This document shows, in pieces, positions 56,072 to 64,000 of a stretch of 64,000 nucleotides of DNA. The DNA comes from Vibrio albus (lineage in GTDB: Bacteria; Pseudomonadota; Gammaproteobacteria; Enterobacterales; Vibrionaceae): contig NZ_QFWT01000005.1 in the NCBI RefSeq assembly GCF_003144035.1, positions 1 to 64,000 of the forward strand, read 5' to 3'. The translations under genes were made by a program, and so were the position numbers. The notes beneath the pieces were generated by a model. It made no database searches, was not told the DNA's origin, and worked only from the letters and a program-made list of their open reading frames with translations. Positions within the stretch are counted from its first letter, which is position 1. Every line of letters begins with the position of its first letter.

Positions 56072-57604
56072 ATGACGTCATCCGTAGAAAAAGTCTTACT
56101 GCAAATTGCTTTGGACCTGAGTACCGACCTCTCCAAAGGGCATCATTACCAAAAGCTGATTGATTCGGTAAAACAGGTTCTCCCCTGTGATGCCGGGGCT
56201 CTGTTTGTTCTGAACGATAAAGGCCTGCTAAAGCCCGTCGCCGTCAGTGGTCTGTCCGGAACGGTATTAGGATTAACATTTGTTCCTGAACTGCACCCCA
56301 GGTTACAAGCCATTCTTACCAGCCGTAAGCCCGTTCGTTTTGATGCTGACTCCGAGCTTCCGGATCCTTTTGACGGCTTGCTGGAATCGGCTCCGGATAA
56401 AGTGATTGATGTACACGACTGTATGGGATGTAGCCTGTATGTGGAAGATAAGCTGGTCGGTATCCTGACGCTGGATGCACTAGACGTCGGTGCGTTTGAT
56501 AACGTTGATCCGATTACCGTGGAAACCTTTGCAGCCCTCGCCGCAGCAACGTTAAGAAATACGGTGCTGTTTGAAGCACTGCAAGAGTCAAACCGTCAGC
56601 AAAAGTCAGTGAATCAGTTGCTGATCGAGCAGGCTCGTTCCAAAGAAGGAAAACTGGTCGGTATCAGCCCCCAGATGCAGCGCTTGCGAGACAGTATCTG
56701 CGTGGTAGCGAATACCGATTATGCTGTACTGATCAGCGGAGAAACCGGTACGGGTAAAGAACTGGTCGCTCATGCACTGCATGAGCAATCTGCCCGCGCA
56801 GATAAGCCTATGGTATACATTAACTGCGCCGCACTGCCGGAAAGCCTGGCGGAGAGTGAACTGTTTGGTCATGTGAAAGGTGCCTTTACCGGAGCCAATG
56901 CTAACCGGGCCGGTAAATTTGAAATGGCAGATGGAGGAACCTTGTTTCTGGATGAAATCGGTGAACTGCCTCTCCACCTTCAGGCAAAACTGCTGAGGGT
57001 TATTCAGCAGGGGGAGGTTCAGCGTGTCGGGGCGGACAGAAATCTGCTGGTTGATGTGCGTATTATCGTTGCCACGAACAGAAATCTGGAACAGGAAGTC
57101 GCTGAGGGGCGTTTCAGAGCCGATCTATATCATCGTCTGAATGTATTCCCGATTTTCATTCCGCCGTTGCGAGAGAGGGATGGTGATATTCCGGTTCTGG
57201 CCGGGCATATTCTGGACCGGGTGCGTCGTCAGTTTAATCTCCATAATCTGCACATTCATCCCAGCTGTCTCAGTAGGCTGGAGAGCTTTCCCTGGCCGGG
57301 TAATGTCCGCGAGCTGGAACACACCCTGATGCGGGCCGGTTTGCGTGTTATTCAGCAGGGTAATGACGTTATCAGGCTGATGCATTTAGGCATCGATGAG
57401 GTGGTACCGGAAGCGAAAGTCGTAACTGGAAGTCCCCTGCCGGGTGAGACTGTACCAATGCGTGAACAGGTAGAGTTGTTTCAGAAACGGCTGATCGAAC
57501 ATGCATTAGAGCAGTGTGATGGTGTCTGGGCACAGGCAGCAAAGTTTCTGCAGATGGACAGGGGTAATCTGTATCGCATGGGGAAAAAGCTGGGAGTAAA
57601 ATAA
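56072..57604 (+). CDS. norR: Nitric-oxide-responsive sigma-54 activator NorR
   Basis: 510 residues. An N-terminal GAF domain (about 20-170) senses NO through a mononuclear iron in characterised NorR. The central AAA+ domain has Walker A (GETGTGKEL, about 223-231), the sigma-54 contact loop GAFTGA (270-275) and the usual DEIGELPL. A C-terminal Fis-type helix-turn-helix is at about 470-508. It is followed in the same direction by hcp-hcr, whose upstream region carries two GT-N7-AC sites and a sigma-54 promoter, so hcp-hcr is the evident target. The ATG lacks a strong ribosome site. Confidence 0.93.
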   Translation: MTSSVEKVLLQIALDLSTDLSKGHHYQKLIDSVKQVLPCDAGALFVLNDKGLLKPVAVSGLSGTVLGLTFVPELHPRLQAILTSRKPVRFDADSELPDPFDGLLESAPDKVIDVHDCMGCSLYVEDKLVGILTLDALDVGAFDNVDPITVETFAALAAATLRNTVLFEALQESNRQQKSVNQLLIEQARSKEGKLVGISPQMQRLRDSICVVANTDYAVLISGETGTGKELVAHALHEQSARADKPMVYINCAALPESLAESELFGHVKGAFTGANANRAGKFEMADGGTLFLDEIGELPLHLQAKLLRVIQQGEVQRVGADRNLLVDVRIIVATNRNLEQEVAEGRFRADLYHRLNVFPIFIPPLRERDGDIPVLAGHILDRVRRQFNLHNLHIHPSCLSRLESFPWPGNVRELEHTLMRAGLRVIQQGNDVIRLMHLGIDEVVPEAKVVTGSPLPGETVPMREQVELFQKRLIEHALEQCDGVWAQAAKFLQMDRGNLYRMGKKLGVK

Positions 57605-57612
57605 GAAAACGG

Positions 57613-57653
57613 CGTTGTTATAATAACATCGATATGATGTTATTATAACAACG
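57613..57653. promoter_or_regulatory. 41-bp palindrome with two NorR-type sites
   Basis: Perfect 18-bp inverted repeat (57613-57630 with 57636-57653) around a 5-base spacer. Each arm contains GT-N7-AC, the core of NorR enhancers, at 57617-57627 and 57639-57649, spaced 22 bp (two helical turns). It ends about 52 bp before the sigma-54 promoter. A third, weaker match is at 57666-57676. Confidence 0.75.
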
Positions 57654-57704
57654 AGAAATGATATGGTATCTTATTATTTTCAATAAAAACAATAAGATAT
57701 ATTT

Positions 57705-57720
57705 TGGCATGTTTGCTGCT
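57705..57720 (+). promoter_or_regulatory. Sigma-54 (-24/-12) promoter of hcp-hcr
   Basis: TGGCATGTTTGCTGCT has GG (57706-57707) and GC (57718-57719) separated by exactly ten bases, the rule for RpoN promoters. Transcription would start near 57731, giving a leader of about 60 bases before hcp. Confidence 0.78.
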
Positions 57721-57789
57721 ATATGGCTCCGGGAAAATAACTGTCGACTTTGATACCGACAGATAAAATAACTGATTGGGAGCGCAAAC

Positions 57790-59451
57790 ATGTTCTGTAT
57801 TCAATGTGAACAAACAATTCAAACCCCTGTAGCAAAAGGTTGCTCATATACTCAGGGTATGTGTGGTAAAACGGCGGAAGTCTCTGATCTTCAGGACGTT
57901 CTGGTTTATTCTCTGCAGGGACTTTCCTTCTGGGCCAGCCTTGGCCGGACATGTGGCATCATTGACACTGACATTGATCAGTGGGCACCAAAAGCCTTCT
58001 TTGCCACTTTAACCAACGTTAATTTTGACCCTGAACGCGTGATTGAGTTTGCTCAACAATCTCATGCGTTTAAGCAACGTCTGGAACAGAACGTCAGAGC
58101 CGCAGCACTGGCATCCGGTGTTGACATTCCGGAATTGTCGCCAGCCGCGAAATTTGATCTGCCAACCGATCCCGCGGAACTGTTAGCACTGGCCCCGGAG
58201 GCCGCGGTTAACCGTGGACACGACAGCGAGCATGAAGATGTGATCGGTCTGCGTCTGCTGTGCTTGTATGGCCTGAAAGGTGCCGCTGCTTACATGGAAC
58301 ATGCGCGTGTATTGGAACAGACTGACGAAGAAGTGTATGCGGAATACCACCAGATCATGAGCTGGCTGGGTACGGATCCTACGGAACTGCAGGCGCTGCT
58401 GGATACCGCTATGCAGATTGGTCGTATGAACTACCGTATCATGGAAATGCTGGATAAAGGTGAAACCGATACCTTTGGTCATCCTCAGCCGACTCAGGTG
58501 AATGTAAAACCGGTAAAAGGCAAATGTATTCTGGTTTCCGGTCATGATCTGCATGATCTGGAAAAAATCCTGCAGCAAACGGAAGGTAAGGACATCAATG
58601 TCTACACTAATGGTGAGATGCTGCCTGCCCATGCGTATCCGGAGCTGAAAAAGTACTCACACCTGGCAGGAAACTACGGCAGTGCCTGGCAGAACCAGCA
58701 GAAAGAGTTTGCGAACTTCCCGGGTGCGATTGTGATGACCTCTAACTGTCTGCTGAATCCGAATGTTGGTCAGTACGCTGACCGCCTGTTTACACGAAGT
58801 ATTGTCGGCTGGCCGGGTGTTGCACATGTGGAAGGTGATGATTTCAGTGCAGTGATCGAGTGTGCGCTGGCACAGGAAGGGTTCAAATACGATGAAGTCG
58901 AGCAGATGATCACGGTTGGCTTTGGTCGTAATGCACTGATGGAAGCCGCTCCGGCGGTGGTGGATCAGGTGAAGCAGGGAAATATTAAGCATTTCTTCCT
59001 GGTGGGTGGTTGTGATGGTGATAAATCTGAGCGTAGCTACTACACAGACTTTACGGATCAGGCTCCGGATGACAGCGTAATCCTGACTCTGGCTTGTGGT
59101 AAATTCCGTTTCAATAAAAATCAGTTTGGTGATATCAACGGTATTCCACGTCTGCTGGATGTCGGTCAGTGTAACGATGCCTATTCCGCTATCCAGCTGG
59201 CACTGGCTCTGTCTAAAGAGTTCGACTGTGATATCAACGAACTGCCACTGACACTGGTCCTGTCCTGGTTTGAGCAGAAAGCAATTGTGATTCTGCTGAC
59301 TCTGTTTGCACTGGGTGTGAAAGGTATTTATACCGGACCGACAGCACCGGCATTCCTGACCGATAATCTGTTGAAAATCATTCAGGACTCATTCGATATG
59401 CGCAGTATTTCTACTCCGGAAGCCGATCTGCAAGCTATTCTTGCCGCTTAA
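57790..59451 (+). CDS. hcp: Hybrid cluster protein / hydroxylamine reductase
   Basis: 553 residues. The N-terminal cysteines C3, C6, C18 and C25 follow the C-x2-C-x11-C-x6-C spacing of the enterobacterial [2Fe-2S] type. Further ligands of the hybrid iron-sulfur-oxo cluster lie in the conserved [25 protein letters not shown] and [10 protein letters not shown] regions. Hcp reduces NO (and hydroxylamine in vitro) under anaerobic nitrate/nitrite respiration. GGAG precedes the ATG. Expression is predicted to be NorR/sigma-54 dependent. Confidence 0.96.
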   Translation: MFCIQCEQTIQTPVAKGCSYTQGMCGKTAEVSDLQDVLVYSLQGLSFWASLGRTCGIIDTDIDQWAPKAFFATLTNVNFDPERVIEFAQQSHAFKQRLEQNVRAAALASGVDIPELSPAAKFDLPTDPAELLALAPEAAVNRGHDSEHEDVIGLRLLCLYGLKGAAAYMEHARVLEQTDEEVYAEYHQIMSWLGTDPTELQALLDTAMQIGRMNYRIMEMLDKGETDTFGHPQPTQVNVKPVKGKCILVSGHDLHDLEKILQQTEGKDINVYTNGEMLPAHAYPELKKYSHLAGNYGSAWQNQQKEFANFPGAIVMTSNCLLNPNVGQYADRLFTRSIVGWPGVAHVEGDDFSAVIECALAQEGFKYDEVEQMITVGFGRNALMEAAPAVVDQVKQGNIKHFFLVGGCDGDKSERSYYTDFTDQAPDDSVILTLACGKFRFNKNQFGDINGIPRLLDVGQCNDAYSAIQLALALSKEFDCDINELPLTLVLSWFEQKAIVILLTLFALGVKGIYTGPTAPAFLTDNLLKIIQDSFDMRSISTPEADLQAILAA

Positions 59452-59554
59452 TTCTGTATTGAGTTTCTGACGCAGTCAGTATGCTGTCTCTGATCTATTT
59501 CAGGGGCAGCGTGCTGCTGCTTCAGGTTTATGTCGTTTATAAGGAATACATACC

Positions 59555-60589
59555 ATGTTTGACTGGAAACATTCCGATTCCCTATCACTTACCTGCAGCA
59601 GAAAGTGGCAGGAAACGCCGGATACCGTTAGTTTCGAGCTGGAATCTCCGGATACCCCCCTGGAGTTTAACTTTAAACCCGGTCAGTTTGCCTCTCTGGG
59701 ATTTATGATCAACGGAAAGGAAGAGTTCCGGGCTTACTCCATCAATTCGCTGCCGGGAGAAACCGCCCTCCAGTTTACGGTGAAGAGAGTAGAAGGCGGA
59801 CTGGTTTCAAATTTCATCATGGATGAGTTAGAAGCCGGAGCTCCGGTTACTTTATTTAAGCCTGCCGGTGCTTTTAATTGTATTGATTGTACAACCAGGC
59901 TGAAGGTGACTCTGGTTAGCGCAGGCTGTGGTATTACGCCGGTGATGTCGATGGTGAAATACTGGCTGGCGAACGATTCTGCGGTAGACATTAACTTTAT
60001 TCATATGGCCCGCAGCAAAGAGAGTACGATCTATTTTGATCAGCTTGAACGGCTGGATAAGCAGTACAGCAATTTTAATCTGCGTCTGCTGCTGAAAGAC
60101 AACCGCGGTACCCGGTATCCACAAGGACGTCTGAATAAAGAATGGTTGTTTACACTCTGTCCTGATCTGCAGGAACGAACCGTTCTTCTATGCGGACCTG
60201 AGGGTTTTATGCATGACATAAAAGGGTACCTTCAGGAATCTGGGTTCGATATGAATCATTTTTATCAGGAAAGCTATACACCCGAGGCAGCAGTCAGTCA
60301 GGAACCGGCTGATGAAGAGGCTGGTGGGAATGTGCAGATCTCGGTGCCCGGTTTTGGTGTGGAACTGGAGGCTGAGCACGGCAGTCTGCTGGTAGAAGCA
60401 CTTGAACAGGGAGGATTGCCTATTATTGCAGCCTGTCGCAGCGGTATCTGTGGTTCCTGCAAATGCAAAGTGGAAAAGGGCAGCGTAGAGTCCACCAGTA
60501 AAGAAACTCTGACTGAAGCGGAAATTGATCAGGGTTATGTATTGGCGTGCTCAAGCCACATTAAGTCTGATGTGGAAGTCGGATTCTGA
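59555..60589 (+). CDS. hcr: NADH oxidoreductase for Hcp
   Basis: 344 residues: FAD-binding domain (RAYSINSLPG), NAD-binding domain (SAGCGITPVMSMVKYW; LLCGPEGFM) and a C-terminal plant-type [2Fe-2S] ferredoxin domain (CRSGICGSCKCKVEKG plus a later Cys). It passes electrons from NADH to Hcp. AAGGAA lies before the ATG; 103-bp gap after hcp, same operon. Confidence 0.94.
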   Translation: MFDWKHSDSLSLTCSRKWQETPDTVSFELESPDTPLEFNFKPGQFASLGFMINGKEEFRAYSINSLPGETALQFTVKRVEGGLVSNFIMDELEAGAPVTLFKPAGAFNCIDCTTRLKVTLVSAGCGITPVMSMVKYWLANDSAVDINFIHMARSKESTIYFDQLERLDKQYSNFNLRLLLKDNRGTRYPQGRLNKEWLFTLCPDLQERTVLLCGPEGFMHDIKGYLQESGFDMNHFYQESYTPEAAVSQEPADEEAGGNVQISVPGFGVELEAEHGSLLVEALEQGGLPIIAACRSGICGSCKCKVEKGSVESTSKETLTEAEIDQGYVLACSSHIKSDVEVGF

Positions 60590-60671
60590 TTAAACGCTTA
60601 AATATATCTGACATTATCCACACATAGATGGCCTATATTGCGGGTTTTGAGGTGTGTTGGGAATGTCAGAT

Positions 60672-60851
60672 ATGAAAACATGTTTAGTATTACTCATTTC
60701 TGCAATTATGGTCAGCGGCTGTCAGTTAACCCGGGTTGAGGGTGAAGTCGAAGGAGTGGGTATCAAACTGGATACCAACAAAACTTATAAAACCTATGAT
60801 TATGGACATAAATTTTGTCCACCGGGGCAGGCTAAAAAAGGTCGTTGCTGA
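60672..60851 (+). CDS. Small lipoprotein
   Basis: About 59 residues. A lipoprotein signal (KTCLVLLISAIMVSGC) with Cys as lipid site is clear; the mature part is short and ends FCPPGQAKKGRC. Starts at 60663 and 60654 are also possible; GGGA lies nine bases before 60672. Function unknown. Confidence 0.72.
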   Translation: MKTCLVLLISAIMVSGCQLTRVEGEVEGVGIKLDTNKTYKTYDYGHKFCPPGQAKKGRC

Positions 60852-60873
60852 TACAGCGGGAGCATGACACACA

Positions 60874-60902
60874 ACAGGGGGCCATATTATATGGCCCCCT
60901 GT
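60874..60902. terminator. Long perfect hairpin between convergent genes
   Basis: 13-bp perfect stem (60874-60886 with 60890-60902), loop TTA, very GC-rich. There is little T-run on either side, but the position between the lipoprotein and the ABC-F gene suggests bidirectional termination. Confidence 0.7.
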
Positions 60903-60920
60903 CGTTATACCAAGTGCGAA

Positions 60921-62516
60921 TTAACCGATAAGCCCCTGTTTGGCCAGGTACTCATCGTAAGTGCCGTGGAAATCGTTCACACCATCTTTGGTGATTTCGA
61001 TAATACGGGTAGCGATAGAAGACACAAACTGACGGTCATGGGAGACAAACAGCAGTGTGCCTTTGTAGTTTTCCAGTGCCAGGTTCAGTGCTTCGATGGA
61101 TTCCATATCCATGTGGTTGGTTGGTTCGTCCATCAGCAGAATGTTCGGCTTTTGCATGATTAATTTACCAAACAGCATGCGGCCCTGTTCACCACCAGAA
61201 ATCACTTTGACTGATTTTTTTATGTCGTTCTGTGAGAACAGCATGCGGCCCAGAATGCCACGGACGACCTGCTCATCTTCGCCTTCATTCTTCCACTGAG
61301 CCATCCAGTCCATCAGATTCATCTCTTCGCTGAACTCATGCGCGTGGTCCTGAGCATAGAAACCGATATTGTTGTTTTCGGACCATTTGATTTCACCCGC
61401 CATTGGATCCATTACACCCGCTAAGGTGTTCAGCATGGTCGATTTACCGATACCGTTTTCACCGATAATTGCAATACGTTCACCGACTTCAACCATTAAA
61501 TCAACATCGTTAAACAGGATATTGTCGTCATAACCTTGTTTCATGCCAGTGACTTCCAGCGCATTCCGAAACAATGGTTTTTCCTGTTCAAAACGGATAA
61601 ATGGTGACTGGCGGCTTGACGGCTTCACGTCTTCCAGCTGAATTTTATCCAGTTGCTTCTGGCGCGAAGTGGCCTGTTTTGCTTTAGATGCATTCGCAGA
61701 GAACCGGCTTACAAAGGTTTGCAGTTCGGCAATCTGGGCTTTCTTCTTGGCGTTGTCGGCATGCAGACGTTCACGTGCCTGCTCTGCCGCAATCATGTAT
61801 TCATCGTAGTTACCGTGGAACAGGCGCAGCTCACCGTAGTCCAGATCGGCCATATGCGTACAGACGGTATTCAGGAAATGACGGTCGTGCGAGATGATGA
61901 TCATGGTGCAGTTACGCGCCAGCAGCGTTTGTTCCAGCCACGCGATGGTGTGCATATCAAGGTTGTTGGTCGGTTCGTCCAGCAGCATGATTTCAGGCTC
62001 GGCAAACAGTACCTGCGCCAGCAATACCCGCAGTTTCAGACCCGGGGCAATTTCGCTCATCAGGCCGAAATGCTGTTCTTCTGGGATACCCAGACCAAGC
62101 AGCAGTTCGCCGGCGCGGGCTTCAGCCGAGTAACCATCCATCTCAGCGAATTCTGTTTCCAGATCACCGACACGCATACCGTCTTCATCCGACATTTCCG
62201 GTAACGAGTAGATACGGTCACGCTCTTCTTTCACCAACCACAGCTCTTTATGACCCATGATCACGGTATCAATAACAGTATATTCTTCAAAAGCAAACTG
62301 ATCTTGTCCCAGTTTTGCCATACGTTCATTTGGATCGGTTGAAACTGTGCCGGCGGAAGGCTCCAGCTCACCACCCAGAATTTTCATAAAGGTGGACTTT
62401 CCGCAGCCATTCGCGCCGATAAGACCGTAGCGATTGCCATTACCAAATTTAATCGAGATGTTTTCAAACAATGGCTTATCGCCAAATTGCATGGTGATGT
62501 TTGCAGTTGATAGCAC
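60921..62516 (-). CDS. ybiT: ABC-F family ATPase, YbiT type
   Basis: About 531 residues with two ABC domains and no membrane segment. Walker A motifs [11 protein letters not shown] and [11 protein letters not shown], signatures and [20 protein letters not shown]alker B motifs are present. It matches E. coli YbiT (530 residues) nearly end to end, a ribosome-associated translation factor. The GTG at 62516 was chosen: it gives the YbiT length and start ([12 protein letters not shown]), and an upstream extension to 62567 would run through the terminator at 62547-62572. Confidence 0.93.
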   Translation of the reverse strand: MLSTANITMQFGDKPLFENISIKFGNGNRYGLIGANGCGKSTFMKILGGELEPSAGTVSTDPNERMAKLGQDQFAFEEYTVIDTVIMGHKELWLVKEERDRIYSLPEMSDEDGMRVGDLETEFAEMDGYSAEARAGELLLGLGIPEEQHFGLMSEIAPGLKLRVLLAQVLFAEPEIMLLDEPTNNLDMHTIAWLEQTLLARNCTMIIISHDRHFLNTVCTHMADLDYGELRLFHGNYDEYMIAAEQARERLHADNAKKKAQIAELQTFVSRFSANASKAKQATSRQKQLDKIQLEDVKPSSRQSPFIRFEQEKPLFRNALEVTGMKQGYDDNILFNDVDLMVEVGERIAIIGENGIGKSTMLNTLAGVMDPMAGEIKWSENNNIGFYAQDHAHEFSEEMNLMDWMAQWKNEGEDEQVVRGILGRMLFSQNDIKKSVKVISGGEQGRMLFGKLIMQKPNILLMDEPTNHMDMESIEALNLALENYKGTLLFVSHDRQFVSSIATRIIEITKDGVNDFHGTYDEYLAKQGLIG

Positions 62517-62546
62517 AGGACATTCCAGGTTGGGTGGTAAACAAGA

Positions 62547-62572
62547 AAAAGTTGGCATAAAGGCCAACTTTT
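62547..62572 (-). terminator. Rho-independent terminator after the DUF445 gene
   Basis: Stem AAAAGTTGGC/GCCAACTTTT (62547-62556, 62563-62572), 6-base loop, with TTTTTC on the minus strand. It ends the DUF445 transcript upstream of ybiT. Confidence 0.88.
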
Positions 62573-62653
62573 CAAACTCGGGCTATATTAACAGCTTTTG
62601 TGATTGATATCACTCTTTGTCAGAGCCATCTATTCGATAGCGGCAGGATAACA

Positions 62654-63358
62654 TTAAGCGATGAAAGAGGAGATCACACCGATAAGGCCGCCAAAGACGC
62701 CACCCCATACGACAAGCCAGCCCAGGTGCTGCTTAATCATCTTCTGCACCATTTCTTTGACCAGTTTAGGCGTAAGCTCCTGCAGTCGCTGATCGATGAT
62801 GTTTTCGATATTATCGCGGATTTCGTCCATCATTTGCGGCTGTTCAAACTGATTTTTTAATGCGTTTTTGACGGCATCGCTTCGACTGATTTCAACCACG
62901 GACTCCTGCATTTTTTCCACAAAGGGTTGTTTCAACGGCTGAAGTGCCTCTGTGCCTCCAAACATGGCCAGCATTCCGCCAAAAGAAGAGTTAGCAATCA
63001 CGTCGACCAAAGAATCGAAGGTGGGATTAAAGTCTATACTTTGTATTATTGGTTGCAGGTCGATTTTAGCGTTCCCGGCGATCTCTTTATTCAGAAAACG
63101 GTCAATGTTATTGCTGGTAAAAAACTGTTCCATCATCAGCCTTTTTATTGCCGCTTTAAATTCTTCAAAGCGAGCCGGAATAACACCGGATCCGTAAAGA
63201 CCGGGTACCTTTTCAAACAGCATATGAACGGCCAGCCAGTTGGTTATTGCCCCGGAAAAAGCAAAAAGGCCGGCATAAAGGGCAAGCTGATTGCCGGTCT
63301 GGTAGCCTGCGGCAAGCAGTAAAAGTGCGAGAATGTTGGTAATGAAGCTTTTATTCAT
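62654..63358 (-). CDS. DUF445 family membrane protein
   Basis: 234 residues. Two N-terminal hydrophobic helices (about 5-45), a DUF445-type central region (AITNWLAVHMLFEKVPGLYGSGVIP; RFEEFKAAIKRLM), and a C-terminal hydrophobic helix (about 212-232). Function is unknown for the family. Monocistronic. Confidence 0.87.
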   Translation of the reverse strand: MNKSFITNILALLLLAAGYQTGNQLALYAGLFAFSGAITNWLAVHMLFEKVPGLYGSGVIPARFEEFKAAIKRLMMEQFFTSNNIDRFLNKEIAGNAKIDLQPIIQSIDFNPTFDSLVDVIANSSFGGMLAMFGGTEALQPLKQPFVEKMQESVVEISRSDAVKNALKNQFEQPQMMDEIRDNIENIIDQRLQELTPKLVKEMVQKMIKQHLGWLVVWGGVFGGLIGVISSFIA

Positions 63359-63552
63359 AGTAAATCCGTTATCTGTTCAGATAAAAACTGGCGAGATTTT
63401 AAAAAAGATAGTGAGATAAAGAAAGCTTTTAGTTAATGGGATCTCTTCGTGTTTTTAGCTAAGAAAGTCAGGAAATTACTATTAACTTAAAAGCAGAAAT
63501 TATAGTTTGATATATACTAACTGCATGATTTGGCATGAACTATGGTGAGCAT

Positions 63553-63819
63553 ATGTCGAAAACAGCAAAGATTAATAATGAAGATAAGCTGTTTAAAAAA
63601 GCGCTGGAAGTCGGTTGCAAGATGGCAGAGATGCAGGGATTCCCGTTAACAAATAAAAATACGTCTCCGGCAATTAAGGCGAAAGCTGTGTATTTATTTC
63701 TGGTGGAAGTTAACCAGATTACCCCACTTCCGGCTGACAAATTAGATGGAAAGAACATTAAAAAGCGCCTGGCGCTCTGGATTCATCACGCGTTGCCAGA
63801 CGATGATCCTTTGAAGTAG
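63553..63819 (+). CDS. DUF5062 family protein
   Basis: About 88 residues, soluble, with ALEVGCKMAEMQGFPLTN and a C-terminal KRLALWIHHALPDDDPLK, as in the Vibrio DUF5062 family of unknown function. The ATG at 63553 (MSKTAK) follows GGTGAGC; the ATG at 63535 adds six residues. Confidence 0.8.
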   Translation: MSKTAKINNEDKLFKKALEVGCKMAEMQGFPLTNKNTSPAIKAKAVYLFLVEVNQITPLPADKLDGKNIKKRLALWIHHALPDDDPLK

Positions 63820-63933
63820 GTCATGCTGCTTTAGTCGCCAACGGGAGCGACATGTCAGATTCTGTGTAGATTGCCACTCTCGTTTAGTACGTACATGTCC
63901 TATGGATCGGGGATGTACAAAGGAGTAACGAGA

Positions 63934-64000
63934 ATGGTATCCGTACAGGTGAATGCAGATAAAAACAATCTGGATCCTTTGTCTGGATTGACGCAAAAAG
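63934..64000 (+). CDS. Unknown gene, N-terminal fragment (window edge)
   Basis: A frame starting ATG at 63934 with AAGGAG eight bases upstream runs off the right edge after 22 codons (MVSVQVNADKNNLDPLSGL). The ribosome site is strong, so it is probably a real gene. The product cannot be identified from this fragment. Confidence 0.6.
   Translation, partial: MVSVQVNADKNNLDPLSGLTQK

Noticed and set aside
57613..57653. Palindrome read as a norR terminator
   Set aside because: The stem is AT-rich and has no T-run after it; the two GT-N7-AC cores and the sigma-54 promoter explain it better.
62517..62567. Upstream start (62567) for ybiT
   Set aside because: The extension crosses the DUF445 terminator hairpin and is not found in YbiT; the GTG at 62516 fits length and start.
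63742..63996. 84-codon minus-strand frame at the right edge
   Set aside because: Antisense to the end of the DUF5062 gene and to a plus-strand gene start with a strong ribosome site; no protein features.

Overview
The window looks like a chromosome segment of a marine gammaproteobacterium of the Vibrionaceae, most likely Vibrio or a close relative. The evidence is protein-level: a napFDAGHBC cluster with narQP, NorR with hcp-hcr, Vibrio-type DUF2850 and DUF5062 proteins, an EttA/YbiT-type ABC-F ATPase, a Vibrio-like MalE, and an unusual number of cyclic-di-GMP proteins. No rRNA, tRNA, CRISPR array, prophage or integron was seen. The only recognisable mobile element is the end of an IS3-type insertion sequence cut by the left edge.

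Layout. 1-5.6 kb is a loose, AT-richer accessory stretch: an IS3 end abutting a dienelactone hydrolase, a MASE3-PAS-GGDEF-EAL protein, an orphan periplasmic sugar-binding-type protein and an unknown 127-residue protein. 5.6-14.4 kb is an alpha-glucan block: a LysR regulator divergent from an oligo-1,6-glucosidase, a second GH13 enzyme, a MalE-type binding protein and a large amylo-1,6-glucosidase-type protein. Apparent gene remnants lie on both sides of the block. 14.7-17.8 kb holds a hemerythrin-PAS-GGDEF-EAL protein and two small genes. 18-22.9 kb is an ethanolamine module (permease, eutC, eutB, EutR-like activator) with no microcompartment genes. 22.9-29.2 kb holds a LysR/oxidoreductase pair, a diguanylate cyclase, an MscS channel and a GH4 glycosidase.

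29.2-37.9 kb is a complete periplasmic nitrate reductase locus with its own sensor pair, narQ-narP, divergent from napFDAGHBC. The shared intergenic region carries an FNR-like site and a perfect 7-2-7 NarP palindrome. 38-46 kb holds a response-regulator HD-GYP protein with a hybrid kinase, a Lon-family protease and a PilZ protein. 46-54 kb has another diguanylate cyclase and a complete alpha-glucoside uptake system (aglEFGK) divergent from its alpha-glucosidase. 54.7-60.6 kb carries a methyltransferase, a 49-residue membrane protein, an orphan terminator, norR and hcp-hcr. The norR-hcp gap has a 41-bp palindrome holding two NorR-type sites plus a sigma-54 promoter. The right end has a lipoprotein, an ABC-F ATPase, a DUF445 protein, a DUF5062 protein and the start of an unknown gene.

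Together the genes suggest a facultative anaerobe that respires nitrate in the periplasm, detoxifies the resulting nitric oxide/hydroxylamine with Hcp-Hcr, feeds on alpha-glucans, isomalto- and alpha-glucosides and ethanolamine, and uses cyclic-di-GMP (four GGDEF proteins, one HD-GYP, one PilZ) to link such cues to lifestyle. I did not find a clearly new multi-gene system. The best leads are the regulatory architectures, the small genes missed by length cut-offs, the orphan terminators, the alpha-glucan block with decayed edges, and the hemerythrin-linked cyclic-di-GMP enzyme.
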